This document shows, in pieces, positions 25,879 to 35,153 of a stretch of 64,000 nucleotides of DNA. A model generated the notes under the pieces. That model made no database searches and was not told where the DNA came from. It saw only the letters and a list, made by a program, of their open reading frames with translations. A program made the translations under genes and the position numbers. The stretch is taken from contig NZ_JOAN01000025.1 of NCBI RefSeq assembly GCF_000718555.1, positions 25,547 to 89,546 of the forward strand, in the 5' to 3' direction. Position 1 is the first letter of the stretch. Each line of letters opens with the position of its first letter. The stretch is from Micromonospora chokoriensis. GTDB taxonomy: Bacteria; Actinomycetota; Actinomycetes; Mycobacteriales; Micromonosporaceae.

Positions 25879-27978
25879 ATGAACAGGACCGCATTCGCGT
25901 CCGCCCTGCTGCTGGTGACGACCGGCCTGGCCGTGCCACCGTCGGCAGCGGCCGCAGCACCGGCCGCTCCGCCGGACAGCAGCTTCCAGAAAGTGACACT
26001 GAACGACTTCCCGGGTGAGCCGATGAGCCTCGCCGTCCTGCCCGACCTGCGGGTGCTGCACACCTCCCGTACCGGTGAGGTCCGCATCCACGACCCGCGC
26101 ACCGGGCTGAACACCCTCGCCGCCGACATCCCGGTGTACGAGCACGACGAGGAGGGGTTGCAGGGGGTCGCCATCGACCCGAACTTCGCCCAGAACAAGT
26201 GGGTGTACCTGTACTACTCGCCGCCGATGCAGACGCCGGTGGACGACCCGGCGACCCCAGACGTCAACGAGGGCGACGCCCCGGAGACCGGCACCGAGGC
26301 GGACTGGCAGCGGTTCAAGGGCGCGCTGCGGCTGTCCCGGTTCAAGCTGGACGGGATGAAGCTCAACCTCGCCAGCGAGCAGCAGATCATCGACGTGCCC
26401 ACCGACCGGGGCATCTGCTGCCACGTCGGGGGCCAGATCGACTTCGACAGCTTGGGCAACCTGTACCTGTCGACGGGTGACGACACCAACCCGTTCGCCT
26501 CCGACGGCTACATCCCGATCGACGAGCGGGCCGACCGCCACCCGGCGTACGACGCCCAGCGCACCTCGGCCAACACCAACGACCTGCGTGGCAAGCTGCT
26601 GCGGATCAAGGTGAAGGCCGGCGGTGGTTACACGGTGCCGGCCGGCAACCTGTTCAAGCCGGGTACGGCGCAGACCCGCCCGGAGATCTACGCGATGGGG
26701 CTGCGCAACGCGTTCCGGTTCGCCGTCGACAGGCGTACCGACGACGTGTACGTGGGCGACTACTCCCCGGACGCGTCCAACCCGAACCCGGAGCGCGGCC
26801 CGGCCGGGCACGGCCGGTGGATGCGCGTCGACAAGCCGGCGAACTACGGTTGGCCGTACTGCGTGACGCCGACGATCGCCTACCGCGACTACGACTTCGC
26901 CACCGGCGAGTCCGGCGCCAAGTTCAACTGCAAGCGCCCGGTCAACGACTCGCCGCACAACACCGGCAAGCGCGTGCTGCCGCCGGTCGAGCAGCCGGAG
27001 GTCTGGTACGCGGCAGCCGCCTCAGCCGAGTTCCCGCAACTGGGCACCGGCGGCATCTCTCCGATGGGCGGCCCGGCGTACCAGTACGACGGGACCAGCA
27101 CGTCGCGTACCCGCTGGCCGGCCTACTACGACGGGGTGCCGCTGTTCTACGAGTGGAGCCGGGACTACATCAAGGAGTTCCGCCTCGACTCCGACGGCGA
27201 CGTCACGGACATCCGTCCGGTGGCGCCCTCGCTGGTGGTGGACAACCCGATGGACATGGAGTTCGGCCCGGACGGCGCGCTCTACGTGCTGGAGTACGGC
27301 GACGGCTACTTCGCCGAGAACCCGGACGCGCAGCTGTCCCGGATCGACTTCGTCCGGGGCAACCGGACGCCGATCCCGAAGATCAGCGGCACCCCGACCG
27401 TCGGGCAGGCTCCGTTGACCGTCGCGTTCTCCAGCGCCGGCACCACCGACCCGGATGGTGACAAGCTGAGCTACGCGTGGGACTTCAACGCGGACGGCTC
27501 GGTGGACAGCACCTCTGCGAACGCGACCTGGACGTTCGCGGAGAACGGCTCGTACACCCCGACGTTGAAGGTGACCGACCGCACCGGACGGTCCGCCTCG
27601 GCGACCCTGCCGCTGGTGGTCGGGCCGACCGCGCCGATCGTCGAGTTCGTCGCCCCGGTGGCCGGGCAGCCCTTCCAGTTCGGGCAGACGGTCGCGTACG
27701 AGGTGAAGGTCACCGATGACCTGCCGGTGGACTGCTCCCGGGTGAAGGTCACCTACGTGCTCGGGCACGACGAGCACGGGCACCCGCTCTCCACCTCGAC
27801 GGGTTGCTCCGGGACCATCCCCACCTTCCTCGACGGTGGGCACAGTGGTGCGGACAACCTGACCGCGGTGTTCGTCGCGGAGTACACCGACGCGCCGACC
27901 GAGCCGGGCGTACCGGCGCAGACCGGTTCGGCGACGGTGGTGCTGGACCCGACCCCGGTGGCCGGTCTGGCTGGCTGA
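25879..27978 (+). CDS. Secreted PQQ-type sugar (glucose/sorbosone) dehydrogenase with PKD domain
   Basis: The 699-residue protein has a Sec signal peptide (residues 1-26), then a beta-propeller of the soluble aldose dehydrogenase type, with DEEGLQGVAIDPNF, CCHVGGQIDFDSLGNLYLSTGDD, LRNAFRFAVD and DNPMDMEFGPDGALYVLEYG. A PKD domain follows at about 495-585 (GTTDPDGDKLSYAWDFNADG) and a beta-sandwich at the C-terminus. Family knowledge suggests PQQ-dependent oxidation of sugars outside the cell, with the PKD domain aiding binding to polysaccharide or wall. It is the second gene of the operon. Confidence 0.88.
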   Translation: MNRTAFASALLLVTTGLAVPPSAAAAAPAAPPDSSFQKVTLNDFPGEPMSLAVLPDLRVLHTSRTGEVRIHDPRTGLNTLAADIPVYEHDEEGLQGVAIDPNFAQNKWVYLYYSPPMQTPVDDPATPDVNEGDAPETGTEADWQRFKGALRLSRFKLDGMKLNLASEQQIIDVPTDRGICCHVGGQIDFDSLGNLYLSTGDDTNPFASDGYIPIDERADRHPAYDAQRTSANTNDLRGKLLRIKVKAGGGYTVPAGNLFKPGTAQTRPEIYAMGLRNAFRFAVDRRTDDVYVGDYSPDASNPNPERGPAGHGRWMRVDKPANYGWPYCVTPTIAYRDYDFATGESGAKFNCKRPVNDSPHNTGKRVLPPVEQPEVWYAAAASAEFPQLGTGGISPMGGPAYQYDGTSTSRTRWPAYYDGVPLFYEWSRDYIKEFRLDSDGDVTDIRPVAPSLVVDNPMDMEFGPDGALYVLEYGDGYFAENPDAQLSRIDFVRGNRTPIPKISGTPTVGQAPLTVAFSSAGTTDPDGDKLSYAWDFNADGSVDSTSANATWTFAENGSYTPTLKVTDRTGRSASATLPLVVGPTAPIVEFVAPVAGQPFQFGQTVAYEVKVTDDLPVDCSRVKVTYVLGHDEHGHPLSTSTGCSGTIPTFLDGGHSGADNLTAVFVAEYTDAPTEPGVPAQTGSATVVLDPTPVAGLAG

Positions 27979-27995
27979 TCAGCTCAATCAGGGCA

Positions 27996-28029
27996 GCGGC
28001 GGTGGTCGGATCTCTCCGGCCACCGCCGC
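27996..28029. terminator. Bidirectional terminator
   Basis: Perfect 10-bp arms (27996-28005 and 28020-28029) with an inner CGG/CCG pairing lie between two convergent genes. Confidence 0.75.
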
Positions 28030-28067
28030 ACGCCGTTGCGCTCCGCGCTCGGAGCACGGGTGGCCGC

Positions 28068-29747
28068 TCAGCTCCAGTCGCTGTCTACGTGGTTGTCCCG
28101 CCACCGTCCGCCCACCGGCGGGGTGTCCAGTCGCATCCCCTCGTCGGCGTTGCCGGCCAGGTCGTTGTCCTCGACCCGGCAGTCGACGCAGCTGCCGCGC
28201 CCGGTGATCCACAGCCCGTGTGTCTGGGTCTGGTTGTCGTGGTTGTCCCAGATCCGGTTGCCGCGGATGGTGGCCGAGTCGAACGGCGCGTCGATTGTGA
28301 TACCGGCCCGCAGTCGGGGTGCGGCCGCCAGCTCGTACGCGCATCCCGGCGGCGGCACATCCCCGCTCCACCCGCTGAACGCGTCCGGGCGGACCGGGGC
28401 GAGGGTGAGTTCCTCGCCGGTGTTGGAGGCCACCTTGGCAACGGATCGGCCGACCCGCAGGACCTTGCCCCGGTGCCCGTCGTGCGCCCAGTTGGCCGAC
28501 CGGTCCACCAGGCTCCGCTCGCCGTAGCGGACGGCGTCGCCCGCGCCGCTGGTGCCTTCGGCGTACTGTCGCCCGTTGTTGCGGATCCGGTTGTTGAGCA
28601 GCACCGTGTCGGTCATCTGGTGGTCGATCCGCACCCCGTCCAGCCCGTTTCCCCAGATCTCGTTGCTCTCGATCACCACGTCCCGGATCGGGCCCCGGTA
28701 GCCGCGATCGAGGTCGTGCGCGTGGTAACCGTGCCGCCCGTTGCTGCTGAGCCGATTGCCTCGGACGGTGTACGAGCCGGGGGTGTTGCCGATGCTGACC
28801 CCGTCGTACATGTTGCCGTCGATGACGCAGTCGGTGAGCAGCCCACCCCGGCCGGCCACGGACGAGGTGCCCTGCGCCGACACGTCGAAGCCGGTCTCCA
28901 GGTTGCCGGTGATCGTGCAGGCGGAGACGATCAGGCCGTCGGCGCCCCAGTCGGAGATGCCGAACCGGTTGCCCTGACTGTGGCAGCCGATGATGCGGTA
29001 GCCGCGCGGCGGCGTCCAGTGTTCCTTCTGCAACTCCAGGAAGATCCCGTTGGTGCCGTTGGCCAGGGCGGTGCAGTTGGCGATGGTCAGCCGCTCCACC
29101 GCCCCCCAGCCGCCGATCCCGATCCCGATGCCGGCGCCGCCGATCTGCTCGCCGTTGTCCAGTCGGCCACAGCCGACCACCACCACGCCGTCGATCAGGG
29201 AGTCCTGGAGGAAGTCGCAGCCCAGCCCGGTGGCCGCGGTGTGGTGGATGTAGAGGTTGCGGAAGACGCCCCGGACCATGTACTGAATGCCGAGGCCCTT
29301 GGCCAGGTAGTTGTACTCGGCCATGGCGACGCCGGAGCCGTCGATCTGGAAGTCGGAGAAGGTGCAGTCGGCGATGTGCCGCTCCCGGTCCGCGCCGTGC
29401 TGCACGGTGGTCCAGAAGGCCAACGGGGTCGGGTCGGCCCGGTTGCCCTCGTTGCTGAGCATGAACCGGGTCGCCGCCGGGCCGGCCCCGATCAGCGACA
29501 CCCCGCTGCGCCAGACCGTGCCCGCGTCCCGGATCGAGTAGATGCCCGGCGGGCAGTAGATGACGCGGGCCCGCCCGTCCGAGGCGTACCCGGCGCCGAG
29601 GCGGTCCACCAGGGCGGCCAGCGCCGGCTGGTCGTTGGTCGAGCCGTCGCCGGTCAGCCCGTACTCCAGCGCGTCGCAGTAGAGCGGCGCGCCGGCCGAG
29701 GCCGGCCGTCGTACCCGGACCGAGTTCAGTAGCAGCTCGTTCGCCAC
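28068..29747 (-). CDS. Right-handed parallel beta-helix (pectate-lyase-like) protein
   Basis: The 559-residue protein starts with a pectate-lyase-superfamily cap (YGLTGDGSTNDQPALAALVD, then VIYCPPGIYSI), and continues as many beta-helix rungs rich in N-x-I/V-x-x-N patterns (IRGNRIWDNHDNQ, VLLNNRIRNNG, VIESNEIWGNGLDG). Proteins like this cleave or bind polysaccharide. No signal peptide is present at the chosen start, so secretion by Sec is not supported. GTG at 29747 was selected because AGGGAG lies seven bases upstream; the long upstream open frame passes through a tandem DNA repeat and is not coding. Confidence 0.8.
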   Translation of the reverse strand: MANELLLNSVRVRRPASAGAPLYCDALEYGLTGDGSTNDQPALAALVDRLGAGYASDGRARVIYCPPGIYSIRDAGTVWRSGVSLIGAGPAATRFMLSNEGNRADPTPLAFWTTVQHGADRERHIADCTFSDFQIDGSGVAMAEYNYLAKGLGIQYMVRGVFRNLYIHHTAATGLGCDFLQDSLIDGVVVVGCGRLDNGEQIGGAGIGIGIGGWGAVERLTIANCTALANGTNGIFLELQKEHWTPPRGYRIIGCHSQGNRFGISDWGADGLIVSACTITGNLETGFDVSAQGTSSVAGRGGLLTDCVIDGNMYDGVSIGNTPGSYTVRGNRLSSNGRHGYHAHDLDRGYRGPIRDVVIESNEIWGNGLDGVRIDHQMTDTVLLNNRIRNNGRQYAEGTSGAGDAVRYGERSLVDRSANWAHDGHRGKVLRVGRSVAKVASNTGEELTLAPVRPDAFSGWSGDVPPPGCAYELAAAPRLRAGITIDAPFDSATIRGNRIWDNHDNQTQTHGLWITGRGSCVDCRVEDNDLAGNADEGMRLDTPPVGGRWRDNHVDSDWS

Positions 29748-29795
29748 GGGTCGGCTCCCTTCGACGCGTTCGGTGCGCTCCGGCGGGGCCGACTT

Positions 29796-29849
29796 CCCGA
29801 TCACGCCGCCGGGAAACCCCGGCCCGATCACACCGCCGGGAAAACCGGG
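29796..29849. repeat. Tandem direct repeat, 2 x 27 bp
   Basis: Two near-identical 27-bp units (29796-29822 and 29823-29849), each beginning CCCGATCAC and containing CCGCCGGGAAA, lie in the leader of the beta-helix gene. Each unit can form a small CCCGG-type hairpin. Role unknown. Confidence 0.7.
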
Positions 29850-29920
29850 CACCGTCGGGAGGCCCCAGACGTGCGCCGGCCCCGGCGCCGCACGGGCAGC
29901 GCCGGGGCCGTGGGTACGCG

Positions 29921-31291
29921 TCAGACGGCGGCGATCAGCAACGCCGGGCGTTCCACGCAGTCGGCGACGTGCCGCAGGAAGCCACCGGCTACCCCGCCGT
30001 CGCAGACCCGGTGGTCGAAGGTGAGGCTGAGCTGGGTCACCTTGCGGACGGCGAGTTGCCCGTCGACCACCCACGGCTTGTCCACGATCCGCCCGATGCC
30101 GAGCAGGGCGGCCTCGGGGTGGTTGATGATCGGCGTGGAGCCGTCGACGCCGAAGACCCCGTAGTTGTTCAGGGTGAAGGTGCCGCCGGTCAGCCGGGCC
30201 GGCGGCAGGCTGCCGGCCCGTGCGGCGGCGGTGGTCGCCGCCAGTTCGGCGGCCAGCTCGGCGGTGGTGAGCCGCTGGGCGTCGCGCAGCACCGGCACCA
30301 GCAGACCCCGGTCGGTCTGCGCGGCGATGCCGAGGTGCACCCCGGCGGACTGGACGATCCGCTGCGCCTCGGTGTCGACCCGGGCGTTGAGTTGCGGGAA
30401 CCGACGCAGCCCGCTGAGGCAGATCCGGGCCAGCAGGGCCAGGATGCTCACCGGCGCGTCGGGCGTCGCCGCGTTGATCGCGGCTCGGGTCTCCAGCAGC
30501 CCGGTGGCGTCCACGTCGACCCAGATGGTCACCTCCGGGATCTCCCGCCGGCTGCGGGAGAGCTTGTCGGCGATGACCTTGCGGACACCGGTGAGGGGGA
30601 CGATCACGTCGCCGTCCCCGGCCGGGGTCGACGCGACCTGCGGGTCCGGCACGGCGGCGAGTCTGGCGGCGGGCCCGGTCAGCGCGGCCTGCACGTCGGC
30701 GCGGCGGATCACCCCGCCGGGGCCGGTGCCCCGCACCGCACCCAGGTCGACGCCGTGCTCGCGGGCCAGCCGCCGCACGATCGGCGAGATGACCAGGGCA
30801 GCGGACGACCGCGCCGGGTCGTCGGACGCGGTATCCACGCCGGTCGCGCCACCGGCAGCCGCGCCGGTGCCGCCGCTCGGGCCGGCGTCGGCCGGTTCGG
30901 GGGCCAGCGCCAGGCGGGGCCGACGCCGACGCCGGGTGGCATTGCCGTGGCCGGTGCCGTAGCCGATCAGCACGTTGCCGGAGCCGGCCCGCTCCTCCTC
31001 GCGGTAGGTGGCGTGCCCGGCGGGCTCGTCGCCTCCGTCCAGCGGCGCGATGGTGATCAACGGCTGGCCGACCGGGCGTACCTCACCGGCCGCGCCGTGC
31101 AGGGTGACCACCCGGCCGGCGTACGGGCAGGGCACGTCGACGACGGCCTTGGCGGTCTCCACCTCGACCACGCTCTGGTCGACCGTGACGATGTCGCCCA
31201 CGGCGACCCGCCACTCGACGATCTCGGCCTCGCTCAGCCCCTCGCCCAGATCGGGCAGGAGAAAGACCTGCGTCCGTTCGACGGTGGTCAT
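29921..31291 (-). CDS. 2-oxoacid dehydrogenase E2 (dihydrolipoamide acyltransferase)
   Basis: The 456-residue protein has one lipoyl domain (K48 in VETAKAVVD), an Ala/Pro-rich linker, a peripheral subunit-binding domain (ISPIVRRLAREHGVDLGAVRGTG) and the catalytic acyltransferase domain ending with DHRVCDGGVAGGF, whose His and Asp are catalytic. It accepts the acyl group from E1 and passes it to CoA. Start ATG 31291 overlaps the E1-beta stop. With the divergent Lrp/AsnC gene, a branched-chain 2-oxoacid complex (BkdC-like) is slightly preferred to pyruvate dehydrogenase. No E3 gene is present, so lipoamide dehydrogenase must come from elsewhere. Confidence 0.92.
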   Translation of the reverse strand: MTTVERTQVFLLPDLGEGLSEAEIVEWRVAVGDIVTVDQSVVEVETAKAVVDVPCPYAGRVVTLHGAAGEVRPVGQPLITIAPLDGGDEPAGHATYREEERAGSGNVLIGYGTGHGNATRRRRRPRLALAPEPADAGPSGGTGAAAGGATGVDTASDDPARSSAALVISPIVRRLAREHGVDLGAVRGTGPGGVIRRADVQAALTGPAARLAAVPDPQVASTPAGDGDVIVPLTGVRKVIADKLSRSRREIPEVTIWVDVDATGLLETRAAINAATPDAPVSILALLARICLSGLRRFPQLNARVDTEAQRIVQSAGVHLGIAAQTDRGLLVPVLRDAQRLTTAELAAELAATTAAARAGSLPPARLTGGTFTLNNYGVFGVDGSTPIINHPEAALLGIGRIVDKPWVVDGQLAVRKVTQLSLTFDHRVCDGGVAGGFLRHVADCVERPALLIAAV

Positions 31292-32289
31292 GCCGCCGCC
31301 CAACGCGCGTCCGGCTGGTCGTCCCACTGCAGGCGGGCCACCGCGTCGAGCACCCGGTCCACGCCGGGCAGGTGGGTGTGCTCCAGCATCGGCGCCGGGT
31401 ATGGGATGTCCAGCCCGGCGACCCGCAGCACCGGGGCGTGCAGCGCGTGGAAGCAGCGCTCCTGCACCCGGGCGGCGATCTCCGCGCCGACGCCCGCGAA
31501 GCCGGGCGCCTCCTGGATCACCACGCACCGGCCGGTGCGCCGGACCGAGGCGGTGATGGTGGCGTCGTCGAACGGCACGATGGTGCGTACGTCGACGACC
31601 TCCAGGTCCCAACCCTCCTCGCGGGCGGCCTCGGCGGCCTCCAGCGCGACCGGCACCGCCGGCCCGTACGCCACCAGGGTGGCGTCGCGGCCCGGCCGGC
31701 GCACGACGGCCCGGCCGAACGGCTCGGTACGCGCCGGCAGCGACGCGTCGGCGCTGGCGAAGTAGAGCTTCTTGGGCTCCATGAAGACCACCGGGTCGGG
31801 GTCGTCGATCGCCTCACGCAGCAGCGAGTACGCGTCGTCGACGGTCGCCGGGGTGACCACCTTCAGTCCGGGGGTGTGCGCGTAGTACGCCTCGGAGGAG
31901 TCACAGTGGTGCTCGACCCCGCCGATCCCGCCCGCGTAGGGCACGCGGATGACGATCGGCACGCTCAGTGCTCCCCGGGTGCGGTTGCGCAGCTTCGCCA
32001 CGTGCGAGGCGATCTGCTCGAACGCCGGGTACGCGAACGCGTCGAACTGCATCTCGACCACCGGTCGCAGGCCGGACATGGCCAGGCCGACGGCGAAGCC
32101 GACGATGCCGGCCTCGGCGAGCGGAGTGTCGAAGCAGCGGTTCTCGCCGAAGCGGGCCTGGAGGCCGTCGGTGATCCGGAAGACGCCGCCGAGCGCGCCG
32201 ACGTCCTCGCCGAAGACGACTACGCGGTCGTCGGCGGCGAGCGCGTCGGCCAGCGCGGTGTTGAGCGCCTTCGCCATGGTGGTGGCCAT
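31288..32289 (-). CDS. 2-oxoacid dehydrogenase E1 beta subunit
   Basis: The 333-residue protein carries the transketolase pyrimidine-binding domain (VVVFGEDVGALGGVFRIT, then FDTPLAEAGIVGFAVGLAMSG) and C-terminal domain typical of E1-beta of branched-chain and pyruvate complexes. With E1-alpha it forms the thiamine-diphosphate decarboxylase of the complex. The start codon overlaps the E1-alpha stop by one base (TGATG) and its stop overlaps the E2 start, so all three are translationally coupled. Confidence 0.92.
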   Translation of the reverse strand: MATTMAKALNTALADALAADDRVVVFGEDVGALGGVFRITDGLQARFGENRCFDTPLAEAGIVGFAVGLAMSGLRPVVEMQFDAFAYPAFEQIASHVAKLRNRTRGALSVPIVIRVPYAGGIGGVEHHCDSSEAYYAHTPGLKVVTPATVDDAYSLLREAIDDPDPVVFMEPKKLYFASADASLPARTEPFGRAVVRRPGRDATLVAYGPAVPVALEAAEAAREEGWDLEVVDVRTIVPFDDATITASVRRTGRCVVIQEAPGFAGVGAEIAARVQERCFHALHAPVLRVAGLDIPYPAPMLEHTHLPGVDRVLDAVARLQWDDQPDARWAAA

Positions 32290-33455
32290 CAGGCGTCACC
32301 CTCCTCGTCGCGGGCGGCGGCCAACTCGGCGCGGACCAGCTCGCGCTGTTCGATCAGCTGTGGGGTGGGCTTGGCGTAGACGTGGTCGAAGAGGCTCAGC
32401 GGGTCGACAGTGGGCTGCTCGTTCATCCGGGTCCGCAGGTCCGCCGCGTACGCCTCGGCCTGCTCGGCGACCTCGGCGACCGCCGCGTCGTCGAGCACAC
32501 CGCGAGCGCGTAGATAGGTCTCCAGGCGGGCGAGGGGGTCCCGATCCCGCCAGGCGTCGACCTCGGCGTTGTCGCGGTAGCGGCTGGCGTCGTCGGCGTT
32601 GGTGTGCGGCTCCATCCGGTAGGTGTGCGCCTCGACCAGGAACGGCCCCTTGCCGGCTCGGGCGTGGGCGACCGCGCGGGTGAGCACGGCGAGCACCGCG
32701 ACCGGGTCGTTGCCGTCGACCTGCTCGCTGGGTACGCCGTAGCCGACGCCCTTGTAGGCAAGCGACGGCGCGGCGGTCTGCCGCGACAGCGGGACGCTGA
32801 TCGCGTACCTGTTGTTCTGCACGAAGTAGACCACCGGCGCCTTGAACACGGCGGCGAAGTTGATCCCCTCGTGGAAGTCGCCCTCGCTGGTGGCGCCGTC
32901 GCCGATGAAGGCCAGCGCCACGGTGTCGCGACCCTGGTACGCCTCACCGTGGGCCAGCCCGGCGGCGTGCACGCACTGGGTCGCGAGGGGGGTGCACTGC
33001 GGTGCGGTGCGTACCTCGGTCGGGTCGTAGCCGCAGTGCCAGTCGCCGCGCAGCAGGGTGAGCACCTCGACCGGGTCGATGCCCCGGGCAACCAGCGCCA
33101 TCGATTCGCGGTAGGTGGGGAAGATCCAGTCGGTGTCGCGGACCGCGAGCACCGCGCCGACCTGGCACGCCTCCTGGCCCCGCGAGGACGGGTAGACGGC
33201 GAGCCGGCCCTGCTTGGTCAGGGCGGTCGCCTGGGTGTCGAAGCGGCGGCCGAGCACCATCCGGCGGTACAGCTCGCGCAGCACCTCGACGGGGGGTTCG
33301 GGGTAGTCGGTGCGGGCCGGCAGCGGCGTGCCGTTCTCGGCGAGCAGGCGGACCGGCTCGGCGTCCGGTAGCAACGAGCGCGCCGGGTCGGGCGGGGTGA
33401 CCGTTCGACGGGTGCGCGGGGATGCCCTGCGGACCGCCTGGGGAGTGGTCGTCAC
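32289..33455 (-). CDS. 2-oxoacid dehydrogenase E1 alpha subunit
   Basis: The 388-residue protein contains the thiamine-diphosphate/Mg motif GDGATSEGDFHEGINFA followed by FVQNNRYAIS, plus the phosphorylation-loop-like YRMEPHTNADDASRY. Residues 1-35 are Arg/Thr-rich and probably disordered. GTG at 33455 was chosen because AGGAGG lies a few bases upstream; the longer frame crosses the divergent promoter region. It is the first gene of the E1-alpha/E1-beta/E2 operon. Compare the second, E2-less E1 pair at 50760-52727. Confidence 0.92.
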   Translation of the reverse strand: MTTTPQAVRRASPRTRRTVTPPDPARSLLPDAEPVRLLAENGTPLPARTDYPEPPVEVLRELYRRMVLGRRFDTQATALTKQGRLAVYPSSRGQEACQVGAVLAVRDTDWIFPTYRESMALVARGIDPVEVLTLLRGDWHCGYDPTEVRTAPQCTPLATQCVHAAGLAHGEAYQGRDTVALAFIGDGATSEGDFHEGINFAAVFKAPVVYFVQNNRYAISVPLSRQTAAPSLAYKGVGYGVPSEQVDGNDPVAVLAVLTRAVAHARAGKGPFLVEAHTYRMEPHTNADDASRYRDNAEVDAWRDRDPLARLETYLRARGVLDDAAVAEVAEQAEAYAADLRTRMNEQPTVDPLSLFDHVYAKPTPQLIEQRELVRAELAAARDEEGDA

Positions 33456-33560
33456 GGCGGAACCTCCTGGGACGTGTGGTGAGCCTATGCTTCCGCTTGT
33501 GGATGATTGACTCAAGATCGACACAGAAGGCGGGACGGTTGGCATGCGGAGGGCCTATCA

Positions 33561-34067
33561 GTGAGCCAGGAGACCGCCGACGAAGCGAGCCGGGACGCGG
33601 GATCGGGACGATCGGCCCGAGCCCTGGACGAGGTGGACCGGCGCATCCTCGACGAGCTGGTTCGCGACGGGCGGACGTCGGTGCGCACCCTCGCCGAGCG
33701 CATCCACATCTCCCGCACCAACGCGTACGCGCGGGTGGAGCGGTTGCTGCGCGACGGGGTGATCACCGGGTTCCGGGCCCAGGTGGCGCCCGAAGCGGCC
33801 GGGCTGGGCACCTCGGCGTACATCGCCCTGACCATCGAGCAGAACACCTGGCGGGAGGTGTCGGCCGAGCTGGCCCGGGTGCGCTACATCGAGCACGCCG
33901 CGTTGCTCGGCGGTGACCACGATGTGCTCGCGCTGGTCCGCGCGCCGGACAACGCCGCGCTGCGCGACGTGGTACTGGGCCGGGTGCAGAGCATCCCCGG
34001 GGTGCTGTCCACCCGCACCTGGCTGGTCTTCGAGGAGTTCGACGGGGCCGGCAGCCCCTGGGCCTGA
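33561..34067 (+). CDS. Lrp/AsnC-family regulator, divergent from E1/E2 operon
   Basis: The 168-residue protein has an AsnC helix-turn-helix (DEVDRRILDELVRDGRTSVRTLAERIHISRTNAYARVERL) preceded by a 30-residue tail, and a RAM-type ligand-binding domain (about 85-165). Such regulators next to 2-oxoacid dehydrogenase operons (BkdR type) activate them in response to branched-chain amino acids. GTG 33561 follows GGAGGG at the correct distance. The divergent arrangement over about 105 bases supports control of the E1/E2 operon. Confidence 0.88.
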   Translation: MSQETADEASRDAGSGRSARALDEVDRRILDELVRDGRTSVRTLAERIHISRTNAYARVERLLRDGVITGFRAQVAPEAAGLGTSAYIALTIEQNTWREVSAELARVRYIEHAALLGGDHDVLALVRAPDNAALRDVVLGRVQSIPGVLSTRTWLVFEEFDGAGSPWA

Positions 34068-34072
34068 CCGGC

Positions 34073-35044
34073 TCAGCGCTCCGGCGGGGCCTCCAGGCCG
34101 TCCCGGTCGGCCAGCTCCAGCAGCGGTTCCAGCGAGTGCCGGTCGCCGTCCAGCCCGGCGTGCGGGTCGCCGCGCTCGGCGAACCGGGCCGGCATGCTGA
34201 GCACGTCGAAGTCCTCCGGGCGGACCTGGTCCAGCTCCGACCAGTCCAGCGGCGCGGAGACCAGCGCGGCCGGCGTCGGCCGGATCGAGTACGCCGAGGT
34301 CACCGTGTGATCCCGGGCCATCTGGTTGTAGTCGACGAAGACCGGCCGGTCCCGCTGGTCGCGCCACCAGGTGGTGGTGACCAGGTCCGGCAGCCGGCGC
34401 TGCATCTCCCGGCCCAGCGCGAGCACCGCCCGACGGCAGTCACCGAAGCTCCACCGCGGCTCGATCGACAGGTAGATGTGCAGGCCCCGACCGCCAGTGG
34501 TCTTCGGGTAGCCGGTCAGGCCCAGCTCGGTGAGGAACGCCCGCACCTCGTGCGCCACCGGCACGACCTGCTCGAAGCCGACGCCGGGCATCGGATCGAG
34601 GTCGATGCGCAGCTGGTCGGGGCGTTCCACGTCGGCGGCGGTGACCGGCCACGGGTGAAACCGCAGGGTGCCCAGGTTGGCGGCCCAGATGACCACGGCC
34701 AACTCGCTCGGCGCGACCTCGTCGGCGGTACGGCCACTGGGGAAGGTGATGTGCGCCGTTCGCACCCACTCGGGCGCGCCGGCCGGCAGCCGCTTCTGGT
34801 AGAACGCGTCACCCCGATTGGTCTGCCGGGTGGCGATCGTCGCACCCTCGAAGACACCGCGGGGCCAGCGTTCCAGCATGGTCGGCCGGTCCCGCAACGC
34901 GCGCAGGATGCCGTCACCGACCGCCAGGAAGTAGCGGACCACGTCCAGCTTGGTCAGCCCCCGCTCGGGAAAGTATGGCTTGTCGGGGCTGGAGACGCGG
35001 ACCAGCCGCTCCCCCACCTGGATCTCCTCGGCCGCCGTCGCCAC
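34073..35044 (-). CDS. LigD-type polymerase/primase domain protein (stand-alone)
   Basis: The 323-residue protein is the archaeo-eukaryotic primase-like polymerase domain found in LigD: SSPDKPYFPERGLTKLDVVRYF at the start, LRIDLDPMPGVGF with the metal-binding Asp pair, TTGGRGLHIYLSIEP and FVDYNQMARDHTVTSAYSIRP. It can add nucleotides during non-homologous end joining. The ligase and nuclease domains of full LigD are absent. GTG at 35044 was chosen over an upstream ATG (35101) on the basis of the conserved domain start. No ku gene is in the window. Confidence 0.88.
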   Translation of the reverse strand: MATAAEEIQVGERLVRVSSPDKPYFPERGLTKLDVVRYFLAVGDGILRALRDRPTMLERWPRGVFEGATIATRQTNRGDAFYQKRLPAGAPEWVRTAHITFPSGRTADEVAPSELAVVIWAANLGTLRFHPWPVTAADVERPDQLRIDLDPMPGVGFEQVVPVAHEVRAFLTELGLTGYPKTTGGRGLHIYLSIEPRWSFGDCRRAVLALGREMQRRLPDLVTTTWWRDQRDRPVFVDYNQMARDHTVTSAYSIRPTPAALVSAPLDWSELDQVRPEDFDVLSMPARFAERGDPHAGLDGDRHSLEPLLELADRDGLEAPPER

Positions 35045-35153
35045 GCCACCGAGGGTACGACCTGCGCCCACGCCGGACGCCCACCGAGCGGACATCGGCA
35101 TGGCGGATCACTGGACACGATTACCGTCGGCGGCGCCCGGGTACGGGGGCCGC

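Noticed and set aside
30705..31800. Long plus-strand ORFs opposite E2/E1 genes
   Set aside because: They are GC-bias shadows with Arg/Pro/His-rich low-complexity translation.
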